Origin: SHZI01 sp031409515
Lineage (GTDB): Bacteria > Pseudomonadota > Gammaproteobacteria > Steroidobacterales > GCA-2729495
DNA length: 64,000 bases
Direction of reading: 5' to 3'
Assembly: GCA_031409515.1 (NCBI GenBank)
Contig: JANNXJ010000022.1
Coordinates: forward strand, 30,424-94,423
The notes beneath the pieces are model-generated. The model ran no database searches and was not told the origin of the DNA. It was given only the letters and a program-made list of their open reading frames with translations. Positions 32,507 through 39,572 of the stretch are shown piece by piece. The stretch's first letter is position 1; each line of letters begins with the position of its first letter. Position numbers and translations under genes: made by a program.

Positions 32507-32667
32507 ACCTCGACCATCTCGAAATCTTCCTTGCCCGCTCCGCAGTCCGGACAGCGCCAGGACAGGGGAACATCCGACCAGGCCGTGCCCGGCGCCAGCC
32601 CGGACTCGGGCGCACCGGCCCGCTCGTCGTACAGATAACCGCAGATCAGGCACATGTAGGTTTTCAT
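32503..32667 (-). CDS. Rubredoxin
   Basis: A 54-residue iron-only electron carrier. Both ligand pairs are present: CLICGY near the N-terminus and CPDCGAGKEDFEMV near the C-terminus, with the usual aromatic YLYDERAG and LSWRCP between them. ATG 32667 gives exactly the family size; a longer in-frame extension to 32766 is not supported. It follows the Lon-N gene and its partner reductase is not in this window. Confidence 0.95.
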   Translation of the reverse strand: MKTYMCLICGYLYDERAGAPESGLAPGTAWSDVPLSWRCPDCGAGKEDFEMVEV

Positions 32668-32681
32668 CGGGACAACGCTTC

Positions 32682-33275
32682 CTATGGCGATTTTTCGCGG
32701 CGTAATGGGCGGAGCATCGGTCGCAGGAACTGCAGAAGTTCGACCGGATCCGTGAGTTCGAGACAACGCTGCTTGTCGGCAGGTGGCATCGGCAGAATTT
32801 CTGCCAGCCTGCAGCCAACCCAGGCCGCGTCGTCGTAGCGCTTGTCGATGGCATCATAGAGCCCACCGAGATCGTTGATCACGGAGGCGAGCAGCGTGGC
32901 CAAGGGGCGAAACTCCTCCGGCAGTGCCTCCCGGCGCAGTTCGGGCAACAGCTCAACATCGCCGAGGTAGAGACCGTCTGCCTGGCGGGAAACCCCAAGC
33001 AGGCGAAACTGCCGTTTCCCCTGGGCCGTGATTCCCAGGATGCCGTCGCTGCCCTGATGGAAGTCGATGATATGAGCGAAAGTGCCAATGGTGCTGGTTT
33101 CCACCGGGCCCGTCTCCCCGCCGCCGAGAATCAGCACGACACCAAAGTCCGAATCCTCCCGCAGGCAGCGACTGACCATATCCAGGTAACGCGGCTCAAA
33201 GACGCGCAGGGGCAAGGGACCATCGGGAAACAGAACCGTGCTCAATGGGAACAGGGGAATAGCCGACAAGGTCAC
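32682..33275 (-). CDS. Lon substrate-binding (LON-N) domain protein
   Basis: 197 residues forming a stand-alone LON-N domain (IPLFPLSTVLFPDGPLPLRVFEPRYLDMVSRCL, then GTFAHIIDFHQGSDGILGITAQGKRQFRLLG). There is no ATPase or protease domain, so it is not Lon itself; such proteins are uncharacterised peptidase-S16-like factors. The GTG start overlaps the mpl TGA (GTGA), so expression is coupled to mpl. Rubredoxin follows 14 bases downstream. Confidence 0.88.
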   Translation of the reverse strand: MTLSAIPLFPLSTVLFPDGPLPLRVFEPRYLDMVSRCLREDSDFGVVLILGGGETGPVETSTIGTFAHIIDFHQGSDGILGITAQGKRQFRLLGVSRQADGLYLGDVELLPELRREALPEEFRPLATLLASVINDLGGLYDAIDKRYDDAAWVGCRLAEILPMPPADKQRCLELTDPVELLQFLRPMLRPLRREKSP

Positions 33276-34636
33276 GGGCTCAAACCGAGCGCCTGACTCA
33301 ACGCACCGTGGATGCCCTGAAAATCGCCGTTACTCATAATCACCACGGCATCCCCCGGATGCTTGCCCGCCACAATGCCAGCAATGATCGTTTCGGTATC
33401 CGGGCAAACCCGGATGCGGGGATCAGACCGAAACTCGGCATCCAGATCCCACTTGAGGCCGGCAGGGCGCAGAACCCAGGCCTGGTCCGCGGCGCCGAGC
33501 GCCGGACCCAGTGTCCCCTGGTAGATGCCGAGCTTCATGCTGTTGGAGCGCGGCTCGAAAACCGCAATGACCCGCCGCACGCCGGCACGCTGCCGGATGC
33601 CCTCCAGAGTCCTGCGAATCGCGGTCGGATGATGGGCGAAGTCATCAAAGACCTGGACCCCGCCAAACTCGCCGAGGTGCTGCAGACGGCGCTTGACGCC
33701 CCGAAACCGCCCGATAGCCTCCAGTGCCACTGCCGGGTCGACGCCGACAGCGCGGGCGGCCAGCAAAGCGGCCACCGCGTTCTCGGCATTGTGAGCTCCC
33801 GACAACTGCCACTGACAGCGGCCAACCTCCTGACCCTTGTGCGTTACGCGCAGCGTGCCCGCAGGAGACTCGATCCCCACCCAGTCCGCACCCTCCTCAC
33901 TGCGACTCCCGAAGGTGTCCAGTGGCGTCCAGCACCCGCGCTGCAGCAGAGCGGTCACATTGGCATCGCCCGCCGGGACGACCAGCCGGCCATTGGCCGG
34001 GAGAGCACGGATCAGCTGGTGAAACTGGTGGGTGATGGCCTCGAGGTTGGGATAGATATCCGCGTGATCAAATTCCAGATTGTTGACGATGAGCGTCTGG
34101 GGGCGGTAGAGAAGAAACTTGGCGCGCTTGTCGAAGAACGCAGTGTCGTACTCGTCGGCTTCGATCACGAAGACCGGATCTGTCCCCAGTCGGGCCGAGA
34201 ACTCGAAGTCCGCCGGCACGCCACCGATCAGGAAGCCTGCGCGCCGGCCGGCGCACTCAAGGATCCATGCCAGCAGGCTGGTCGTGGTGGTCTTGCCGTG
34301 GGTACCGGCGACACCGATCACCGAGCGGTGGCGCAGGACTGCGTTCGCCAGCCACTCAGGCCCGGACATGTAGGGAATACGCCGGTTCAGCAGTTCCTCG
34401 ATGACTGGCATACCACGAGTCATGACATTGCCAACCACGACCACGTCCGGCGCAGGCTCGAGCTGGGCTGCCTCATAGCCCTCGATCAACTCAACGCCCA
34501 GACGGGCCAGCTGGTCACTCATCGGCGGGTAGATGTTGCGATCCGAGCCCGTTACCCGGTAACCGGCTTCCCTGGCGATGACCGCCACACCGCCCATGAA
34601 TGTCCCGCAGACTCCAAGGATATGTACGTGCTGCAT
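33272..34636 (-). CDS. mpl: UDP-N-acetylmuramate:L-Ala-gamma-D-Glu-meso-DAP ligase Mpl
   Basis: Murein-recycling ligase that attaches recovered tripeptide to UDP-MurNAc. 454 residues: N-terminal HVHILGVCGTFMGGVAVIAREAGYRVTGSD, the Mur-ligase ATP motif GVAGTHGKTTTTSLLAWIL, EADEYDTAFFDKRAKFLLYRP, DFAHHPTAIRRTLEG and a complete C-terminal domain. The HVHILG start and DEYDTAFFDKR segment separate it from MurC. It precedes the Lon-N gene in an operon. Confidence 0.95.
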   Translation of the reverse strand: MQHVHILGVCGTFMGGVAVIAREAGYRVTGSDRNIYPPMSDQLARLGVELIEGYEAAQLEPAPDVVVVGNVMTRGMPVIEELLNRRIPYMSGPEWLANAVLRHRSVIGVAGTHGKTTTTSLLAWILECAGRRAGFLIGGVPADFEFSARLGTDPVFVIEADEYDTAFFDKRAKFLLYRPQTLIVNNLEFDHADIYPNLEAITHQFHQLIRALPANGRLVVPAGDANVTALLQRGCWTPLDTFGSRSEEGADWVGIESPAGTLRVTHKGQEVGRCQWQLSGAHNAENAVAALLAARAVGVDPAVALEAIGRFRGVKRRLQHLGEFGGVQVFDDFAHHPTAIRRTLEGIRQRAGVRRVIAVFEPRSNSMKLGIYQGTLGPALGAADQAWVLRPAGLKWDLDAEFRSDPRIRVCPDTETIIAGIVAGKHPGDAVVIMSNGDFQGIHGALSQALGLSP

Positions 34637-34660
34637 ATGAAGAGTTGCCAGCCCTGAGGA

Positions 34661-35179
34661 TCAGACTGGCGGCGGCCCGAACTGGGCGAACACCAGGTAG
34701 TTGAGAAAAAAGTACGCGACGGAGATTGCCAGACCGGCCGCAAAAGGCGCAGACAGTGCCCTGGAAAAGATATGGCCGTTCACGGCCAGGGACCAGCTGA
34801 CCACGGCAAGAAGCCCGAGCGTGGGTCCGATCGCCGGCTTTCCGGGATCGGTCGCCATATCCAGCCAGTAGCTGAACGGGATCATGCAGGCCCCCAGCAG
34901 GGCCCCGGTGCCGAACATGGCAGTCAGTGTCTGCCGATAGCGCAACGCGTGACCCGTCAGGCGCAGCAACCCCCAGAGACAGCCACACAGCAACAGGAGA
35001 TCCAGGACGAGACTGCGGGCCAGGGCTACCGAGGCGTGGTAAACGGGCAGCGCCAGCAGGCCCTGGGCAAGCACGTAGACCAGGCCTGCCAGCAGGAGCA
35101 GAAACAGGGAATCCGGCAGGTCTTCTGGCCCACGGCGGCGCAGTACGATCTGCAGAAAGACGTCGAGTATCCTGAGCAT
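34661..35179 (-). CDS. Small polytopic membrane protein, function unknown
   Basis: 172 residues with four or five hydrophobic segments (for example LFLLLLAGLVYVLAQGLLALPVY, SLVLDLLLLCGCLWGLLRLTGHAL, TAMFGTGALLGACMIPFSYWL, AAGLAISVAYFFLNYLVFAQF). No catalytic motif is visible; the arrangement vaguely recalls Yip1/DUF-type membrane proteins. ATG 35179 begins just after a REP arm that lies between it and adk. mpl starts 24 bases downstream, so it may be the first gene of that operon. Confidence 0.65.
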   Translation of the reverse strand: MLRILDVFLQIVLRRRGPEDLPDSLFLLLLAGLVYVLAQGLLALPVYHASVALARSLVLDLLLLCGCLWGLLRLTGHALRYRQTLTAMFGTGALLGACMIPFSYWLDMATDPGKPAIGPTLGLLAVVSWSLAVNGHIFSRALSAPFAAGLAISVAYFFLNYLVFAQFGPPPV

Positions 35180-35185
35180 CAACCG

Positions 35186-35208
35186 TCGCGGCTTAAAGCC
35201 GCTCCTAC
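35186..35208 (-). repeat. Single REP arm after adk
   Basis: A 23-base bottom-strand arm starting GTAGGAGCGGCTTTAAGCCG. No inverted partner lies within 200 bases, so this is a singlet. TAG at 35207-35205 is the adk stop codon. Confidence 0.8.
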
Positions 35209-35870
35209 GGACGCAGCGTCGCGGTGACGCGCGCGTAGACCTCGTCCACCGAACCCTCGCCATCGACCTCGTGGAGCAGTCCTGCCTGGCGGTAGTACTG
35301 AACTACCGGCTCGGTCTGTGCACGGTAGACCTTCAGCCGGTTCCCGATCGTCTCCTCGTTGTCATCGACCCGCTGAATCAGTTGCCCGCCCGCCTTCAGG
35401 CAGGCATCGAGGTCGGCCTGGGGAGAAAAGTGGATGTTCAGGAGCTTGCCCGTGACTGAGCAGGTGCGGCGGCCCGTCAGGCGCTTCTGCAGGTTGTCCA
35501 GGTCTACGTCGATGAGAACTGCCGCGTCCAGCGGGCAGCCAATCTCCGCGAGCATGACTTCCAGGGCACGGGCCTGGGCCAGATTGCGGGGAAACCCATC
35601 CAGGACGAACCCGGCAGCAGCATCATCCCGCCTGAGACGATCGCGAATCATGCCGAGGACGATGTCATCGGACACCAGTTCCCCCGCGTCCATTGCCGCC
35701 TTCGCCCGCAGGCCGAGCGGCGTGCCGGCCGCCACAGCCTCGCGCAGCAGGTCGCCCGTCGAGAGCTGGACGGTGCCGTGCTGGGCCATCAGCCGTTGCG
35801 CCTGGGTACCCTTGCCCGAACCCGGGGCCCCGAGAAATACAATGCGCAATAGTCCGGTCCTATTCAGCAA
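35205..35870 (-). CDS. adk: Adenylate kinase
   Basis: Interconverts ATP + AMP and 2 ADP. 214-221 residues with P-loop GAPGSGKGTQAQRL, STGDLLREAV, FVLDGFPRNLAQA and a full-length LID (GRRTCSVTGKLLNIHF...) that lacks the four-cysteine zinc site. The family N-terminus (MRIVFLG) corresponds to an in-frame TTG at 35849; ATG 35870 would add seven residues (MLNRTGL). Either is possible, and TTG fits homology better. It sits next to the two PPi-handling genes, which share its nucleotide/phosphate economy. Confidence 0.95.
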   Translation of the reverse strand: MLNRTGLLRIVFLGAPGSGKGTQAQRLMAQHGTVQLSTGDLLREAVAAGTPLGLRAKAAMDAGELVSDDIVLGMIRDRLRRDDAAAGFVLDGFPRNLAQARALEVMLAEIGCPLDAAVLIDVDLDNLQKRLTGRRTCSVTGKLLNIHFSPQADLDACLKAGGQLIQRVDDNEETIGNRLKVYRAQTEPVVQYYRQAGLLHEVDGEGSVDEVYARVTATLRP

Positions 35871-35930
35871 CAGTGGCGGCGTAAGCTACAGTGCCCCCTC
35901 CGTAGACGTCAAACGAGAATAGGAACACGC

Positions 35931-37187
35931 ATGGCCAAACGGAATGCCTTCTATGCCCAGTCCGGCGGCGTCACAGCTGTGATCAATGCCTCGGCCTGTG
36001 GCGTCATCGAGACAGCCAGGCGCCACCGGGGCCGGATCGGTACGCTCTACGCCGGCCGGAACGGGATCCTCGGCGCCCTGGATGAAGAACTGGTGGATAC
36101 CGGCAGGGAGAGCGCTGCCGCCATCGCCGCCCTCCGCCACACGCCCGGGGGTGCCTTCGGTTCTGCGCGCTACAAGCTGAAGGGACTGGAGCAGAATCGG
36201 GCCGAGTACGAACGGCTGATCGCCGTCTTCCGGGCGCACGATATCGGCTATTTTTTCTACAACGGGGGTGGCGATTCCGCGGACACCTGCCTGAAGGTGT
36301 CCCAGATCGGCGCGACGCTCGGCTACCCGATAGTCGCCATCCATGTCCCCAAGACCGTAGATAACGACCTGCCGATTACGGATACCTGCCCCGGGTTCGG
36401 CTCTGTCGCCAAGTACATAGCCGTGTCCACACTGGAAGCCGCGCTGGACGTGCGCTCCATGTCCCGCACTTCAACCAAGGTCTTCATCCTGGAAGTGATG
36501 GGCCGCCACGCCGGATGGATTGCCGCCGCCGCGGGCCTTGCCGGCAGCAAGGCCGGGGATGCCCCGCACATCATCCTCTTCCCGGAAATCGCCTTTGACG
36601 CCAAGGCATTCCTCGCTCGCGTGGCTGAGTGCGTGCGCCGTTATGACTACTGCGTCGTCGTGGTCAGCGAGGGCGCACGCTACGCCGACGGGCGCTTTCT
36701 GGCCGACGCCGGCACGGTAGACGCTTTCGGCCACAAGCAGCTCGGCGGGGTGGCGCAGGTGATTGCCACCATGGTCCGTGACGAACTGAAGCTCAAGTAT
36801 CACTACGCCATTGCTGACTACCTGCAGCGTTCGGCCCGGCACATTGCTGCCCGCGTCGACGTGGAGCAGGCTTACGCTCTGGGCAAGGCTGCAGTAGAAC
36901 TGGCCCTCAAGGGCGAGAACGCCGTCATGCCGACCATTGTGCGACGCTCGGACAAGCCCTACCGGTGGAGCGTCGGGAAGGCCGCCCTGACGGACGTTGC
37001 GAACCAGGAGAAGATGATGCCGAGGGGCTACATAACCCGGGATGGGTTCGGCATCACGGCCGCCGCCCGGCGCTACCTGGCCCCCCTGATCCAGGGGGAG
37101 GACTACCCGCCCTACCGGCAGGGGCTCCCCGCCTACGCGTCCCTCAAGCTCGTGGCGGTGAAGAAAAAGCTGAAACCGCGCACGTAG
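35931..37187 (+). CDS. pfp: PPi-dependent 6-phosphofructokinase
   Basis: Reversible phosphorylation of fructose 6-phosphate with pyrophosphate. 418 residues of the long PFK-A type. The phosphoryl-donor signature is diagnostic: NGGGDSADT near 106-114 and PKTVDNDLP near 136-144, where Lys replaces the Gly of ATP-type PGTIDND and an Asp sits in the GG-D-S loop. MGRHAGWIAAAAGLA and PPYRQGLP close the fold. The TAG stop lies in a REPIN. It is co-oriented with the proton-pumping pyrophosphatase. Confidence 0.9.
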   Translation: MAKRNAFYAQSGGVTAVINASACGVIETARRHRGRIGTLYAGRNGILGALDEELVDTGRESAAAIAALRHTPGGAFGSARYKLKGLEQNRAEYERLIAVFRAHDIGYFFYNGGGDSADTCLKVSQIGATLGYPIVAIHVPKTVDNDLPITDTCPGFGSVAKYIAVSTLEAALDVRSMSRTSTKVFILEVMGRHAGWIAAAAGLAGSKAGDAPHIILFPEIAFDAKAFLARVAECVRRYDYCVVVVSEGARYADGRFLADAGTVDAFGHKQLGGVAQVIATMVRDELKLKYHYAIADYLQRSARHIAARVDVEQAYALGKAAVELALKGENAVMPTIVRRSDKPYRWSVGKAALTDVANQEKMMPRGYITRDGFGITAAARRYLAPLIQGEDYPPYRQGLPAYASLKLVAVKKKLKPRT

Positions 37188-37253
37188 GAGTGCCGACCGG
37201 CGCGAACTCCCTTGCAGGGGCGGCGAGGCGATCGCGCCTGAAGGCGCTCCTAC
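37184..37253. repeat. REPIN-like pair between pfp and hppA
   Basis: Left arm 37184-37205 (GTAGGAGTGCCGACCGGCGC type, GACC core) and right inverted arm 37232-37253 (TGAA core) around a 26-base loop. TAG at 37185-37187 ends pfp. Mixed core sub-types, as in the 3.3 kb copy. Confidence 0.82.
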
Positions 37254-37322
37254 AACGCCAAATGTTAGTGCTATGATTGCGCGCCATTTTTTGGCCAGCT
37301 TTTCATCTTCGAGGACTCAACT

Positions 37323-39368
37323 ATGTCAACCAACCTGGCCATTACTCTGGCCATTGGCGCTTCCTTGCTCGCCCTGCTCTACGGCGCCCTCATGTCGCGC
37401 TGGATCATCGCGCAATCCGCGGGCAATGCCCGCATGCAGGAGATCGCCGCGGCGATTCAGGCGGGAGCCAAGGCTTATCTCAATCGCCAGTACTACACCA
37501 TCGCCATAGTCGGCGCGGTGCTGACGGTGATCCTCGCCCTGGCGCTTGATCTGCCCACGGCGGGTGGCTTTGTCGTCGGTGCGGTCCTCTCGGGCGCGGC
37601 CGGTTTCATCGGCATGAACGTGTCGGTCCGGGCCAACGTCCGCACCGCGCATGCGGCCAGCATCGGCCTTAACCCTGCACTGCAGGTCGCGTTCCGCGGT
37701 GGCGCCGTCACGGGCATGCTGGTGGTCGGCCTTGGCCTGCTCGGCGTGGCAGGCTACTTCGCGGTGATGCGGGGCTTCATCGGTGACGACGAGGCTCTGC
37801 ACTCGCTGATTGGCCTGGCCTTTGGTGGTTCCCTGATTTCCATCTTTGCGCGACTGGGCGGCGGGATCTTCACCAAGGGCGCCGATGTCGGTGCTGACCT
37901 GGTGGGCAAGGTCGAAGCCGGCATTCCGGAAGATGACCCCCGAAACCCCGCCGTCATTGCCGATAACGTAGGCGACAACGTCGGCGACTGCGCCGGCATG
38001 GCTGCCGACCTGTTTGAAACCTATGCAGTGACCGTGGTGGCCACCATGGTTCTCGGCGGACTGATGTTCAAGGGCGCCGATGGCGGCCTTGATCTCCGCT
38101 ACATCCTTTACCCGCTCGTGCTCGGCGCCGTATCGATCGTCGCCTCGATTGTCGGCACGTTCTTCGTGAACGCGCGGGACGGCGGCAAAATCATGAACGC
38201 CCTCTACCGGGGTCTGGCGGTGTCCGGCATCCTGGCCCTGGCGGCGTTCTACCCGGTGACGCAGATCGTCATGGGTGATGCCGCAACGAACCTCTTCCTG
38301 TGTGCGGTTATCGGACTGGTGCTTACCGGCGCGCTGATCTGGATCACCGAGTACTACACCGCCACCGAGTACGGGCCCGTACGCTATGTCGCCGCTGCCT
38401 CCCAGACCGGTCACGGCACCAACGTCATTGCCGGCCTCGCGGTCTCCATGAAGTCCACCGCGCTGCCCGTACTCGCAGTCTGTGCAGCCATCTGGGGTTC
38501 CTACCAGCTGGACGGGCTCTACGGCATCGCCATTGCGGCGACCTCCATGCTGTCCATGACAGGCATGGTCGTCGCGCTCGATGCCTACGGTCCCATCACG
38601 GACAACGGTGGTGGTATTGCCGAAATGTCCGGCCTGCCGAAGAACGTGCGGACCATCACCGACGCGCTGGATGCAGTGGGTAACACCACCAAGGCAGTTA
38701 CCAAGGGCTACGCCATTGGGTCAGCGGGACTCGCTGCCCTCGTGCTCTTCGCTGACTACACCCACAACCTGGAAGCGGTGGGCAAACTGGAGGTCTTCAG
38801 CCTCTCCGATCCCGCCGTAATCATTGGCCTGTTCATCGGTGGTCTGGTTCCGTACCTGTTCGCCGCGATGGCGATGGAGGCGGTCGGCCGGGCTGCGAGC
38901 TCCGTGGTGGTCGAGGTACGGCGTCAGTTCAGGGAGATCAAGGGCATCATGGAGGGCACGGGCAAACCCGACTACTCCAAGGCCGTCGATCTGCTGACCA
39001 AGGCCGCCATCAAGGAAATGATCGTCCCGTCGCTGCTGCCGATTCTCGTTCCCGTGGTGGTTGGCTTCGGCATGAACATCCTCATGGGCCCGGGAGCCGG
39101 CGTCCGTGCTCTGGGTGGCCTGCTGATTGGCACCATTGTCACCGGCATCTTCCTGGCTATCTCGATGTGCACCGGTGGTGGCGCGTGGGATAACGCCAAG
39201 AAGTACATTGAAGAGGGCAATTTCGGCGGCAAGGGGTCCGAGACCCACAAGGCTGCCGTCACTGGCGACACCGTTGGCGACCCCTACAAGGACACCGCCG
39301 GTCCCGCCATCAACCCGTTGATCAAGATCATCAACATCGTGGCCCTCTTGCTGGTGCCGCTCCTGTAG
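37323..39368 (+). CDS. hppA: K+-independent proton-translocating membrane pyrophosphatase
   Basis: Couples PPi hydrolysis to proton export across the inner membrane. 681 residues with about 16 transmembrane helices. Substrate site: DVGADLVGKVEAGIPEDDPRNPAVIADNVGDNVGDCAGM. The switch motif reads GNTTKAVTKG near residue 453-462; lysine at the position that is alanine in K+-dependent enzymes indicates the K+-independent, proton-pumping class. A possible -10 TATGAT is at 37272-37277. Its TAG stop is in a REP arm. It follows pfp, giving a PPi-using/PPi-conserving pair. Confidence 0.96.
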   Translation: MSTNLAITLAIGASLLALLYGALMSRWIIAQSAGNARMQEIAAAIQAGAKAYLNRQYYTIAIVGAVLTVILALALDLPTAGGFVVGAVLSGAAGFIGMNVSVRANVRTAHAASIGLNPALQVAFRGGAVTGMLVVGLGLLGVAGYFAVMRGFIGDDEALHSLIGLAFGGSLISIFARLGGGIFTKGADVGADLVGKVEAGIPEDDPRNPAVIADNVGDNVGDCAGMAADLFETYAVTVVATMVLGGLMFKGADGGLDLRYILYPLVLGAVSIVASIVGTFFVNARDGGKIMNALYRGLAVSGILALAAFYPVTQIVMGDAATNLFLCAVIGLVLTGALIWITEYYTATEYGPVRYVAAASQTGHGTNVIAGLAVSMKSTALPVLAVCAAIWGSYQLDGLYGIAIAATSMLSMTGMVVALDAYGPITDNGGGIAEMSGLPKNVRTITDALDAVGNTTKAVTKGYAIGSAGLAALVLFADYTHNLEAVGKLEVFSLSDPAVIIGLFIGGLVPYLFAAMAMEAVGRAASSVVVEVRRQFREIKGIMEGTGKPDYSKAVDLLTKAAIKEMIVPSLLPILVPVVVGFGMNILMGPGAGVRALGGLLIGTIVTGIFLAISMCTGGGAWDNAKKYIEEGNFGGKGSETHKAAVTGDTVGDPYKDTAGPAINPLIKIINIVALLLVPLL

Positions 39369-39572
39369 GAGCGGCGACTGGCGCGACCACCACGCCGCCG
39401 CAGTAGCGGCAGCGTGGGCGGGTGTCCCTTCCGCAGAAATGGGGACATGCCTCATTTCCTGAGTGGGCCATATCCTAGGGGAAATGAGGCATGTCCCCAT
39501 TTCTGCGGAAGGGATCCCGACCGCGATGCCGCGGGCCACAGAGTGGGTTGTCGCGGCTAAAGCCGCTCCTAC
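39365..39572. repeat. Split REP pair enclosing a 34-bp inverted repeat
   Basis: Left arm at 39365 (GTAGGAGCGGCGACTGGCGC) contains the hppA stop TAG; right inverted arm 39551-39572 contains the stop TAG of the PAS-GGDEF-EAL gene (39571-39569). The arms are about 160 bases apart rather than the usual 8-26, and the space holds a different palindrome (39426-39513). Confidence 0.75.
39426..39513. mobile_element. Miniature palindromic element, perfect 34-bp inverted repeat
   Basis: Bases 39426-39459 are exactly complementary to 39480-39513 around a 20-base loop. The arm contains AAATGGGGACATGCCTCATT. No coding capacity. Its perfection, size and position inside a REP pair suggest a recent MITE/REP-class insertion of a second family; the family assignment is an inference. 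It could also fold as a very stable hairpin between the convergent transcripts. Confidence 0.65.
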
